Under the pieces are notes generated by a model. It made no database searches. It was not told where the DNA came from and worked only from the letters and a program-made list of their open reading frames with translations. Positions 1 to 10,888 of a stretch of DNA of 64,000 nucleotides are shown piece by piece (the stretch's first letter is position 1; each line of letters starts with the position of its first letter). The stretch is taken from assembly GCF_050947875.1 (NCBI RefSeq), contig NC_134573.1, positions 70,805,315 to 70,869,314 of the forward strand, read 5' to 3'. This DNA is from Dermacentor variabilis. Its lineage: Eukaryota > Arthropoda > Arachnida > Ixodida > Ixodidae. Both the position numbers and the translations under genes were made by a program.

Positions 1-351
1 AAAGGCATCTGCTTCGTAAAGAGTATGTACATAATATACACATGGCCCGATGGTGGAACTAACTTTCATTTGTAGTTTTAAAATTAATTCAAAGAATAAC
101 AAATACGAAACGTTACAGATTCTTGGCATACCCTAAAATATACACCCGGTAGTTCCCGCAATTGGCATATTACATCAGCGGTGGTCGGAAATATTCCCTT
201 GGATCAAGTTCCGGCTAACGCGAGGCACAAGTCTACGAACGTAAATGCCTTAATACGAGAAAAGTTAGAAAAATGCGCATGCGTTCAACTGTTGGGCGCG
301 GTGTATCATAGCTAAGTTGCAGCGGCTGTTTGGTCGGATTACTTGAGGACG

Positions 352-507
352 TCACTGGCGGAACCGTGTGGCAACCTCCCAGGCTCTGTGAATACGAGAT
401 GTGCCGACGGGACAGGAGTCGTCGGCCACGTATGAAGTGACGTTGTAGATGAGCCAGCTGATTGTACTGACGTTCTTCGCTGCCAATCTTTCGTGCACTG
501 TCACCAT
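352..507 (-). other. Unassigned coding-like stretch, possible exon
   Basis: A 51-codon minus-strand reading frame follows an AG (ccgtgcatgcag) and starts with ATG at 507. Its composition is protein-like and includes 'STISWLIYNVTSYVADD', one cysteine and 'RIHRAWEVATRFR'. It ends at a TGA at 352-354, and a possible GT donor lies two bases inside that stop. I do not recognise the family. It could be an exon of a host gene running off the left edge or a fragment of a mobile element. No neighbouring exon was found. Confidence 0.2.
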
Positions 508-1389
508 CTGCATGCACGGAGAATTTGCATGCTCATATATTATCCGGGAGCGACACGCCTTCCTCGTGTAGCTGCAAAGACAAGAAGGAGGAGCAAAGCA
601 GCTGGTTACACTGTAAACCGATTTACGGCATTTAGGGAAGTTAAGGGCGCATATTGTTGGACAACACTCACCCTAGGATGTAAGGGTGAGAGTTGTAAAC
701 AGTAGACATCGTTAAAAGCGTAGATTGATTTGCAGCGTAGAGGGGTAGCGAGGCTTTTTTTTTATCCTCATTACATTTTTTACTCATTAGTTCAATATCC
801 CAGTATGGCGAAATGTGAAGACAAAGAAATGACACGAATGGACCAATATATGATCTGAAATTCAACAAATACCAACTGGCCCGATTGAGCGTTCTCCGAC
901 TCATTAGCGTTATATTTCTTGCTCATCCAATGCGCAAACATATTGGAAAAATAATAAAGCTAACGCGGTGCTTCTCGCCGCATAATTCATTTAGCCTTAA
1001 GAAAAAGTCCAGACAGGTAAATTAATGCTATAGCTGTTAAAAAGTGACAGCTCCACCTGACATGTTTGCAATTGAATACTTGCTTGTAAAAATTAATTGA
1101 CGTCACAGGTACATTTATAATTTTAGACTGTGATATATCAGCGATCCTCAATGGCTTCATATTTCATTGTCAATCCTTTATTATTTGTATTTCTCGTCCT
1201 GAATTAAAAAAAGTATAATGCCTGTGTCACACGGGCACCCACGTACTCTTAGAATAAGGGAGCGCGAGACTTCCTAAAGGCGTTCGACCTCAAGGAAGTT
1301 GCAGTCCTGTCACATGGCCAATAACGAGTTTTTAAAAGTAGCCGCCAGGGGCCATCCATTCAGAGGTGTTTGGTTTTTGCACAAGTACA
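508..1389. other. No gene seen
   Basis: AT-rich DNA with short frames only. I see no exon, RNA gene or clear repeat before the LINE tail that begins near 1390. Confidence 0.4.
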
Positions 1390-1491
1390 CTGTACACATC
1401 ATAGTACTGCGTTGCTTTGTACTAACTGTTGTTCCCCCCCTATGTAATGCCTGCTGGGTTTTTAGGGTATTTGAATAAATGAATAAATAAG
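1390..1491 (+). repeat. 3' tail of a CR1-like LINE
   Basis: The sequence 'tatgtaatgcctgctggg', then 'ttagggtatttgaataaatg' and a short (AATA)n run resembles the 3' end of the CR1-like LINE whose coding part is at 53.3-54.6 kb (there 'ctctgtaatgcttcttg', then 'ccctgagggtaataataaat'). No coding part is visible here, so it is probably a strongly 5'-truncated copy. Confidence 0.5.
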
Positions 1492-2799
1492 TACAAGAAT
1501 GTAACCTCTAATTACGCTCGTAGCTATTATAATTAACGCTCCTTCTACAAGAATATTTTTCAATATGTTTGATGCGAAAGACATGCAGCTCATTAAGAAT
1601 CAAAGTGCACTCGCTAAACGTAGCAGTCCTGACAGCGACACTAGCAACCCTCGGCTTTTGCGTGTTTTCCTTTGCGGCGTGGATAGCCACCATAGGGTGA
1701 CGAGTATTGGGGGGAGCTCCACCACTGGAAAAGCTGGCGCCACCATCGGCGTGATGTGGCATGAGGGATAACATGGACACGGCCGCGTCGGCTGCTTCGG
1801 AAGCTCCGAAGCGAGCTGAAAACGAAAGTTTAAAGTCCTGCCTGCACCGCGGTTCTGATTAAGTGGTGAGGCTTTACCGCCTTGGGTGTCTGCTTGACAA
1901 CATTTGAAAGTACTGTATTATGTAGTGGCTGCCTTGGGAGGCGTGCAGCATGGTAGACTACTGCTCGGTGCCACAGTGCCGGACGTACGCAACGGAGCCC
2001 GGTGTCAGCCTTATGCACACGTAGCCACAGGGAAAGGAGCTGCGTGAAGGTTGGCTGGCGAAGCTTAGAACCGGCAAACAGCCATCGGCTACAACTCGCA
2101 TATGCAGCAAGCACAGAGGCTATGAAGATTTCTGCTACGGTGCCGGGATGCGCGATGTTCGGTGAGAAAACTCGCGCTGAGACGCTCGCCCGCGCCCGCT
2201 GCCCGGCAATGTCATGACGGTTTGGTCTATGAACTTGTTGGTGTTAGATACTGGCAAGTTCACTGGAACTGAAAGGGAGCGCTAAGACGAACATTAAGAA
2301 AAAGGCATGGCATATGGCCATGCTTTGTGTTATGAATTAACGTACTTGATTACGAAAATAAAGAAGAGGGAAATTGCACACTGAGAAAGCCGATAAACAT
2401 ACAGTGTGACGCAAATTGAGAAATAATATTGAAATGCCCGAGAATTTAGAAGACAAAGAAAGATTGAATCGCCGCAACGGCACATCACACTCGCCATAGG
2501 CGTTGAAGTCTCCATAACGAAATTACTTTCGGACAGTTCTGACAGCGTCCATGCAACGATGGTTGCTAGTGTAGCGCCAAATTCTCATTTGCTGCGGCCT
2601 GAAGCTCGAGGCACGGTGCGAAAACGCGCTCACAGCGAAAGCAAAACATCGTGCGCGGACATGCATGCAGACGCGCAGCCGGTCGCTGCGAACCCGTGCC
2701 ATCGCTGCATTGAGGCTTCATTCTGTTATGCCCCATTTGGTTATATAGACAGCCCACTATAAGAACATATTCGTGTTATCCTCTTTCCTGCCCAACCTT
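1492..2799. other. No gene seen
   Basis: Several short overlapping frames on both strands (for example 1508-1780 and 1830-2114) lack recognisable domains or convincing splice borders. Nothing can be assigned. Confidence 0.4.
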
Positions 2800-2983
2800 A
2801 TATTGCGGTCATACCACTTTATCACCGATTCCTCTCAATTTCTTTGAGCTAAATTGCAAATTTGACCCGTATGTTTGCACAGTGTCGAGTTACTTTATAC
2901 TTTTATTACCCCCTTACTCAATGTCCTGTCAAGGGGCCTGTAAGGTATTTTTAATAAATAAATAAATAAAAAATAAATAAATG
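2800..2983 (+). repeat. 3' tail of a CR1-like LINE
   Basis: This stretch ends in 'caatgtcctgtcaagggg', 'cctgtaaggtatttttaata' and an (AATA)n run. It has the same layout as the tails at 1390-1491 and 54845-54919. A composite repeat starts 8 bp after the tail. Confidence 0.5.
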
Positions 2984-2990
2984 AAAAATA

Positions 2991-4052
2991 TTGGAGGACG
3001 CTTAAGCTTTCCCTTGAACATTGGAACGCGATAGCGTTATCACACCCCGTTCGCACCACCCACTCATTCGCTCGGCATGCTCTTGAGTCACACAAAGACG
3101 AAACGTGCGCCTGAGGAAGCGGAACGAACCAAAGAACTCCGTGTCTCGGAGGGAGAAACGATCTACGCGAGCCAAACGTCGTGATCGGCACGGACAGCCG
3201 GGCCGCGACGCGCCATGAAGGCGGACACGATCATGGGGCTGACGCCTCGATGGGATCGTCTTCTATCTCGCTTTGGAGCACCATGCAGACGCATGACTCC
3301 TCGCCAGTAGCACGGCACACATCGCAGGGGACGCTTTCCCACCAGACGCGCTACGGCGCAGCATTCACGTCAGAGGCGCTTGGCGATTCCTTGGTGCAGC
3401 GTCCCGCATCGGACGCTGCACCAAGGAATCGCGCTGTTAGAGGAAAGAGGAGCCGCGTCGCCTAAACACGATGGTTCGAGTGACGCACGCTAGAACTTGG
3501 AAGGGGAGAGAGTGAGAAAACTTATTAAACGCAAGGGTATTGGTGCATCCTCTCACCGGTCCCCGCACGGGCCCAATGCGCTCAAACGAGACGAAGGGGA
3601 GAAGCGGGCGAGCGGCACGCCACCTGTCGGGGCAGTGCCGTACATTGCGAGGAGAAGGTCTTCTGTGTTTGCTGCAAGATCGCTCTGCGTGTGCGCCAAG
3701 CACACAAGAAATGTAGCGCAAACGTACTTCGCTGCTCGTTTAACTGCGACTTCTGTAATTTACATGCTCATAATTACCTATATACACCGCAGTATAACTT
3801 TGTACGGCAAGCTTCTAAGGCAACATCGCATTCACTAGATGCGCTTTTGTCCCGCTTTGAAGCAACCAACTCATGGCTGAGTGCTGGCGTCTCCGTCTCA
3901 CACTCCGGAGAGCCTGGTTCGATGCCCACCCAGCTCATCTTGCAAGTCTTTTTATTTATGAATTGCCTTCCGCCGTTTTTCGCTCGCGGCCAACGCCGAC
4001 GACGACACCGGCATGTCTGCGAGACACGAGCTCCTTAACGCTGTCGCGTTAA
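2991..4052 (+). repeat. Composite repeat, copy 1, ending in a tRNA-headed SINE
   Basis: This copy aligns block by block with 6283-7151. It has a start block 'ttggaggacgcttaagctt' with 'ggaacgcgatagcgtta', a GC-rich middle, then 'tatacaccgcagtataactt', and a tRNA-like head. Box A-like 'tggctgagtgctgg' starts at 3874, and box B-like 'ggttcgatgcc' lies at 3916-3926. The end 'cttaacgctgtcgcgttaat' is close to the reverse complement of the start block, so the unit has short inverted ends. The SINE part resembles tRNA-derived tick SINEs (the Ruka type is known from the literature); that name is an inference. It carries a 22-bp hairpin at 3383-3432. Confidence 0.65.
3383..3432. repeat. Perfect 22-bp inverted repeat (hairpin)
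   Basis: Positions 3383-3404 and 3411-3432 are exact reverse complements, separated by six bases (cgcatc). It lies inside composite repeat copy 1 and I did not find it in copy 2. Confidence 0.9.
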
Positions 4053-5105
4053 TAAATAGACATTTCACAAAGTAACTCAGCGTTTGCCTACCTTTCACGC
4101 AAGAAGCCGGTTCAGGAGGCAATCGCGGCGACCGCGCGCAGTGGCGTTCACTGTACGTATTCGGTAAAGAGATACCGTCTGTAAGCGATTCTGTACTTTC
4201 AGTTTGCCCAAAATAGTTATATCGACAGTCAAAAACTTCCCTCATTTTGAGAGTACCTACATAAATGTCGAGGAGGGCTGCCGCGTGGTGTTTTTATTGA
4301 GTGCCGTAAGCGAAACTTATGAGGAGCGCGCTACGTGATCCCTCATACTACGTAAGGGAGGCGCTTCCGACAAATGGCGGTTCCGCAACTCCTCGCCCCC
4401 AATATAGGCTCTTCGTTCTGCTACGCGAACTGCTACAGACTGCACTCAAAACGCAACATTTCGTGCACGATGATCTCGCGGCTTTATTTGTCTCCTCGTG
4501 TTTTCTCCTCTGTGCCGGTAGCAGTCACGGGTGACCACACCAACCACCGCACGACTAGCACGACAAAGGTTACGCGTACATAAACCCGACGTGCGTGGGT
4601 CGAATCAGGAATGGAGCTGACCGAGCCGGACGTGACCGCGTTTACATGAACTCCTTCGGACGAGTCTGGACAACGGCGGCACACAGCGTCGAGCCGAGAC
4701 ATCAGCGCGTTCGAACTTGGTGTGTGGTTCCCGCTGGCGTCTGCAACAGCTCTATTTGATGGGTCTTATCGCAACGACGAAGCTGTACTGAACGGTGCTT
4801 TGTCTTGACCTTGTCCTGATGCTGTTCCCGCTGCCGGCGCATAAATCGCGACGTCCCATCGTTCCCGCGCAAGCCTCGGTGCTGGCGGGCCGGACACGTC
4901 CGCGTTTGCGTGCACGCTGCAAACGGGTCGCAAGCTGGGTCAACCTACACTCCATGCAGTCGGTCTGATTCAGCCCGACTTGACGCTTGTTCAGTCCGAC
5001 GGGCTAGCGTTTACATGAACTCGACAGGCATATTCCAGCCCGATAAGCCGGCTCGACCCGATTCTGTAGCGTTCGTGTAAACGCCCTCAAAGACGAGAAA
5101 AAACG
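4053..5105. other. No gene; short direct repeats
   Basis: No gene seen. The 16-mer 'gcgtttacatgaactc' occurs at 4638-4653 and again at 5007-5022, and a related inverted form 'cgttcgtgtaaacgc' follows near 5070. This suggests an older dispersed or foldback repeat of unknown type. Confidence 0.4.
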
Positions 5106-5280
5106 TTGCGCCAAGTGGCCTAAGTCGAGAGTATTGTGCAGCAGGAAGTAGAACTGTTGTTGAATTGTGCTTGAACTTTTATTGAATTCAACAGAAACGT
5201 TCAATAAAAGTTCAAGCACAATTCAGCAACAGTTCTGCTAGCCACTGCACAATACTCTCGACTTAGGCCGCTTGGCGCAA
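5106..5280. repeat. Long foldback: two 81-bp inverted arms
   Basis: The left arm (5106-5186) and right arm (5200-5280) are reverse complements over about 81 bp with only a few mismatches and a 13-bp spacer. The outer ends are 'ttgcgccaag' and 'cttggcgcaa'. The inner part reads 'ttgaacttttattgaa' and 'ttcaataaaagttcaa'. No coding capacity. It fits a MITE or foldback element, or a local inverted duplication. Confidence 0.85.
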
Positions 5281-5454
5281 TAGAAACGTTCTAAACATAC
5301 GGAACATTAATTTCAATACAAACGATAATTAAATTGTCAGCATTAAAACAGCAAGTATGAGCACGAGAGTACACTCCTCAGCCACTGAAAGAGATCGCCG
5401 ATCTCCTTTCACCAAAAGCTCCACTAAACTCTCAGCGTAAGGATGACCGTGTGA

Positions 5455-5490
5455 CCGTCGTCTTTATCTCCCTCGAGATAAAGACGACGG
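5455..5490. repeat. Short perfect hairpin
   Basis: Sixteen-base arms (5455-5470 and 5475-5490, 'ccgtcgtctttatctc' and its reverse complement) are separated by four bases. No gene adjoins it, so a terminator or processing role is not supported. Confidence 0.85.
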
Positions 5491-6282
5491 AGTTAAAAGG
5501 AGTTTGCGGGCGCCTGTGGGACAGGGGTATAAGTCGTGCATTACATCCGCTTTCATAAATTCATGGTATGCAGACACAGTTACGTTGTATTTGCTCCTAA
5601 TACCTTGTGAACCTATTTATTTCGTTTACTTTCTGTGCAATGCTGCCTGCAAACCTTTGAAGTGCCTGCCGAAAACAACCTGTCAAGAGTCGACATAGTT
5701 ATGCAGTACGCTTATTAATAAAACTTAATGGCATGCACATTACCTGCCGCAAATAATTTCCTGCATTTGGCTGACTGGCATCTTTTCCATGGGTGCGGTG
5801 ATCCCTTTGTATCGAATTGTGCAATCGTGGAGTGTTTCTGTGGTATAATGGCTTTATGGGTCACAGCTACAGTTAAGGCACCGCCAAATGAGCGCTCCAA
5901 CAGCTTCTGACGATTACGAGCTTGTAACGAAGTAACCATCCATACGCACCGTCTTCTCAATGCTGGCCCGCGTCTCAAAGGTATACACCAGCCATTCGTT
6001 CTGCGAACGGCTTGCATCAAAGTTGCAGAGTCCAGGTGAACCGATGGACATGACGCTGCCCTCGTCTTTCTCCACAGGAGGGCACACCTGAATTCGTTGG
6101 GAACGGAAGGTAGTAGTAAAACATAAAAGACTTCGTCAGAATGAAGCAAATGATCATTTATATTCTCCTTGTAATCGTGCATGACATCAAGATAGCAAAT
6201 TCTGCACAAGACAACGTTCAAAAATCTTATGAACAATACGCTGTAAGTTATATAGTACGCATATAGAGCAGCGAACAAAAAA
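5491..6282. other. No gene seen
   Basis: A minus-strand open frame of 187 codons (5715-6278) is present, but I see no domain, no homology signal and no splice context. Its composition is like that of the surrounding intergenic DNA. I do not call it a gene. Confidence 0.35.
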
Positions 6283-7151
6283 TTGGAGGACGCTTAAGCT
6301 TCGCCTTCAAGAGTGGAACGCGACAGCGTTCCTGTCGACCCGCCAAGGGGTGTAAGACAATGGGCTACAGGGCAGCCATCACTTACGAGGCGCCCCGCAT
6401 CGGACGCGGTGAGCGTCGAGCCATATGGTCGAGCAACGCAGCGTTCGGCGCAGCAACGAAACGTGCGCCTGAGCAAGCGGAACGAACCGAAGAACTCGGT
6501 ATCTCGGAGGGGGAAATGATGCACGCCAGCCAAACGTCGTGATCGGCACGGGCCGAAAGATAGACAGATAGTGATCTAAAGAAAGGAAGGCCGCATGATT
6601 CTGCAGAGGGAGCAAGGCGAAACGTTGTCAGGGGAGAGAGAGTCCATGCCGCGACCCGCCTCGCACCGGTCCTCGTACAGCTCCAATGCGCGCGTGGCGC
6701 GCCATCTGTCGGGCAGCGCCGTACATGGAGAGGAGGGGGTCTTCTATGTTTGCCGCAAGATGGCTCTGCGTGTGCGGAAAGCCCAGAAGAAACGCAGCGG
6801 AAACGCACTTCGCTACTCGTGTAATTGCGACTTCTGTAAGTTACATGTTCATAATTACCGATATACACCGCAGTATAACTTTCCACGGCTCGTTTCGAAG
6901 GCAACACCGCATTCACTAGAGGCGCGTTTGTACCGCTTGGAAGCATCGAACTCGTGGCTGAGTGGTAGCGTCTCCGTCTCACACTCCGGGGACCCTGGTT
7001 CGATTCCCACCCAGCCCATCTTGGAAGTTGCTTTTTATTTATGAAGTGCCTGCTGTGATTTATCGCTCACGGCCAACGCCGCGGACGCCGACACCGACGC
7101 CGACGACACCGGCTTTTCTGCGACACGAGCTCCTTAACGCTATCGCGTTAA
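6283..7151 (+). repeat. Composite repeat, copy 2, ending in a tRNA-headed SINE
   Basis: Second copy of the unit at 2991-4052, in the same orientation. The tRNA-like head is better preserved here: box A 'tggctgagtgg' at 6955-6965 and box B 'ggttcgattcc' at 6997-7007. These are the two internal RNA polymerase III promoter boxes expected of a tRNA-derived SINE. The unit ends in 'cttaacgctatcgcgttaat', the inverted counterpart of 'ggaacgcgacagcgtt' near its start. The two copies differ in the middle by indels, so neither is very recent. Confidence 0.65.
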
Positions 7152-9690
7152 TAATGCATCATGAAGCACAGCTGCACTTAGTCAATCGTCACACATGCAT
7201 GTACACGACACGACACCGCTGCCCCGTCGACTGATCTACCAATGGCAGTGGGGCCGAATTCTCGGAGCTGTTTATCCTCAAGGGCTGTTTAGTGATGGCC
7301 AGTCGCTTTCGCTAATGATACTGTAACGTGGATCACACGTATGTCGGAGGAGATAAAAGAGCGTGTTTTACACTATATACAAGGCTGTGAAAACGGTATG
7401 GCCAACCAACAGCTCGCGTAGCGTTGGTTCTCTACCGCGTATTTTTGGACAACGGTGAGGCACACCATATGGAACCATAGACACACGAAACGAACTGGAC
7501 AAGCGCTGTTCGCAACTGTCACAATAATTACACAGTTATCAATAACAATAACACTTTATTTTTGAGAATTCATCGCCCAGAAATGCGGGCCTGCTAAAGC
7601 CACGCGTTTGGCTTCAGTAGCGATTGCCCGATGGCCCTGTCCTCCTGGTCTCCTTCTAGTCGTGTGTACTGTGCTTCACCGTTGTCTAATATGCTTCACC
7701 GACTGTCCCGAAAGCCGACTCTTCGAAAGGTTTACGCGGTGTTCGTGCTGCAAGCTGAAGCTGCATTGTCGGCGCGTTCATACACGATCGCCTCGTAACA
7801 ATATACGTTAGATCACGACTGCACAACATTTGCTCCTACGAATAGTTCTAGCTTAAGAACTTTTTGATGACTAGAGACCCTAATGTGAGAGCTGGCACGA
7901 GTCGTCTACTCGAGTACACTTTATGTCACTTCTGTTAAATACTCGACACATCGACAAGTCTTGCCTCGCGAAAGAAACGGAAATCGAGGAACCACGAGGG
8001 AACCCCGTTTAGAGCGAAATGGCATTGTGGATTGCATATTCTGTTTTTTATTTACCTTGTCGCTGTTTCGAAGCCAAATGAAAAATTTGCATGGCCAACC
8101 AGCCATAAATGTGTTGTTTTGGTTTTGGTTTTGTATACTATATATCTACATCGTCTGCAACATAATGAATGCGGATGACGCTTTCTTTCTTGTTTTTCAT
8201 ATTCCTTCATGCCTTCATTACAGCTTATGTGTCGTTCCCTGGTTTCTTTCAATTCGTCTCCGACATTTTTTTGGTAAGAGAAGCACCAACTTGCAAATTG
8301 GAAATAACTGTGGTTGACATGGCAGGTTGAATACGCAATGCCACTTCATTATGACCACACGGCAACTTGTCTGAAAGCAAACAGTGCTACCATGCAATGA
8401 ACGTTTGGAAGTCATGGGCCTGTCTGTGTTAGCTTGATGGCACATCCCTGCAAGTGGAACTGTAGGCTCTGGTGCCGCGTATTCCCTGACCTGAGCTTAT
8501 CGGCGAAAGTAGAAGATTCCTCAAAAAAGCTAACAGAAAACCCTATTTAACAATGCGTGTGATCGAGCAAGACGTTTCATCTCAACCGGCAAAAGATTCC
8601 GCAACCTGCTCCGAGCAGCTCCTTACCGACCAGAGAAGACCAGCAGCTGTCGTATAGACAAGCAGAGCCGTACCTTTTGTCAAGGCCGCGGCGTATTCGG
8701 CGCGCTCCAAAACGTTAGCATTCTTTTCTTTTTCATCTCAGGGGAAAAATAACTTCAGTGTTCTAGAATTTTGGAATTCTTTTTTTCCGTGAATGAATGG
8801 GGAGCTAGCCACAAAACACGCTAACGTTTGTAAAACGCCATGTTATTTCAAAGTTTTATACACGGAACCGGCACACAAAAATATCGAGATATTTACTGTT
8901 TATCAGCCTACTCTGATGTTTCGAACGAGAGTCATTCAGGCTGTTTTGTGAGGCAGCCAGTATTTGCTGTATCATGTATGACAGAGCACGCAATTATGGC
9001 TTGCTTTCTGGAGAAGAGCGGGGGTTCGGTCGCTCGCGAGAGGACAGCTTGGTCTCTCTTGCCCTATAGATTTGTTTCACTCTACGTTTAATCGCGCGCT
9101 TTACATCATCGCGGCAGCTCACACATTGCAACGAACAAGCCACGCACTGCAAGTTACTCACCGACATGTCCACACTAAAACGTCCCGTCTTTCTCAGAGC
9201 AGCCAAATACTGTAACCGCTTTTTTCCGCAACATCGCTGTTATAGCCTGCCCAGCAAGGTTCAAAGCGAACAAGTTCTCTTTCACGTTGAATCCTCGTAA
9301 CAATTACACTTTATCTGTGCAAATACCCTTTTGTGTAATCCTTATATACGTAAAGAACCCTCGCGGATCTGTCTTTAGGGATACAAATATGAATGAATTA
9401 TTAATTTGCGAGTGAAATATAAAGTTTCATAGTCTATAATGTCTCTTGACGCCATTATTCGCCTAGATATAGGCAAGCAAATATGTCGCGATTATGTCAG
9501 GTGTGACGAAATTAGGGAATTTGCAGACATGAGAAGCGGTGCAGCTGGCACCCGGCAGGGCTAATTGGAGATCGATGGTTGAGGTCTTCATCGAGTAGTG
9601 GACATAAAACAGGCCGCTGATATTGTTAATGATGACAATTACGTCAGAAAATGATAGTGCTAGATGTCTTTACGATGAACATATCGTAGT
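7152..9690. other. No gene seen
   Basis: About 2.5 kb with only short frames. I see no recognisable exon, RNA gene or mobile-element protein. A (CGACGC)-like GC-rich stretch is limited to the end of the preceding SINE. Confidence 0.4.
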
Positions 9691-10302
9691 GCGCAATCTT
9701 TTGGGTACCTGGGCACACTGAGATTGAGGGCAACCAAAGGGTTGATAGGATCGCTCGCGAGCATACAAACCGAGCGGTCCTAAACAGAGATCCTGAGGAC
9801 TTCATGACAGTGATCCCAACGTACTCTGACATACTAAATTATCATAGAGGGACGAGGATCAGATATCCCCCGGCCCACAATACACTCACTCAACAACAGG
9901 CAGTTTACTGGCGAAAGCTGCAGACAGGAACTTTCCCAAATTTACATATACTATGCAAAATGTTCCCAAGTCAATACAGGGACACATGCCTGTGGTGTGG
10001 TGCAATACCCACACTTTATCACATCACATGGGAGTGCAATACGAATAAGGAATTCCACAAAATAGAAAATCCGAGTGCGGAGCAGTGGGAGAGCGTGCTC
10101 TCCAGCGGCGACCCTAGCCTCCTACGGAAGCTGGTGGATCCTGCACGGCGAGCAGCCACACTCTGTGGTGCCCTGGAATAGGGGCGCCAACCATACAGGC
10201 CGGAGATCGTCATCAACCAATAGAAGATTAAGACATCCGGCCCGACCGCTGAATAACTCTTTCTAGAGTAATAAAGTTTACTTCCTCCTCCTCCTCCAAT
10301 GT
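9691..10302 (+). pseudogene. 3' end of an RNase H-bearing LINE (not the I-type family)
   Basis: From about 9704 an open frame encodes 'WVPGHTEIEGNQRVDRIAR', the last RNase H motif of LINE polyproteins. It is followed by 'AHNTLTQQQAVYWRKLQTG' and a C-terminal zinc-binding cluster (CLWCGAIPTLYHITWEC: C-x2-C-x7-H-x4-C), ending with TAG at 10179-10181. A TAG lies just upstream in the same frame (near 9686) and the rest of the protein is absent, so this is a 5'-truncated or broken copy. The 3' end has 'aataaagtttacttcctcc' with a (TCC)n tail at about 10280-10302. It differs from the LINEs at 18-44 kb in sequence and tail. Confidence 0.7.
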
Positions 10303-10555
10303 GTTCTAAAAGCTAGTGATAACAGCAGTAATAAAGAAATCTAGCAGGAACAAAGAGAAGTCATTCTGGCTTGCGTCGGTCGCTTAAGGCCTACGCAAAT
10401 AACAAATTTTGAAAAACGCGCTCTAAAGGCATTGACCGAGATATTCAGGCTACCAATCTGTGTAGCAAGGATGAAGGGTCATGAAATTGTAAGAAAAGTT
10501 GTGCTAGATAAACGGTAAAAAAAAAATGCGCTCGACATTAAAGGGCCGCGATTCC

Positions 10556-10672
10556 AGTTCTAGAGCGCAGCCCTTAGGCTCCCGTTCCTGCGGCGAGCGT
10601 CGGCGTTGTCCTCGTTACCGAGCGAACGAACACAACGAAGGATGAAAGCGAACATGGAGCGCAGCGGGAGAT
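10556..10672 (+). repeat. Dispersed GC-rich repeat R1, left piece
   Basis: This piece aligns with 49158-49265 (shared 'attcctgcggcgag'-like and 'ggcgcagcggg'-like blocks). Together with 15849-16275 it forms one copy of R1, split by the Harbinger transposon at 10673-15848. The type of R1 is unknown. Confidence 0.6.
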
Positions 10673-10888
10673 TTATGTTGAATTTCAATGGCAGAATGGG
10701 AGCGTGAGCTGTGTGTTCCAATGGCAGATTGGAACCAGCCGCTGATCCCGGATTGCTCCGTGGAACAAAAATATTTGCTCCGCCGAAATCGGCAGATTTG
10801 ACCAGAAGTCCTCGTGACGTATTCCCTTCACCCACCTCTGCCTCCTGTCACGGTCGCCTGTTTCCGGTCGCGGGCAGCTACGGACGAC

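Noticed and set aside
5715..6278. Minus-strand open frame of 187 codons
   Set aside because: No domain, no splice context and ordinary composition; length alone is not enough in 64 kb.
6951..7025. Functional tRNA gene
   Set aside because: Good promoter boxes but no acceptor or anticodon stem pairing, and it sits in a repeated unit; it is a SINE head.
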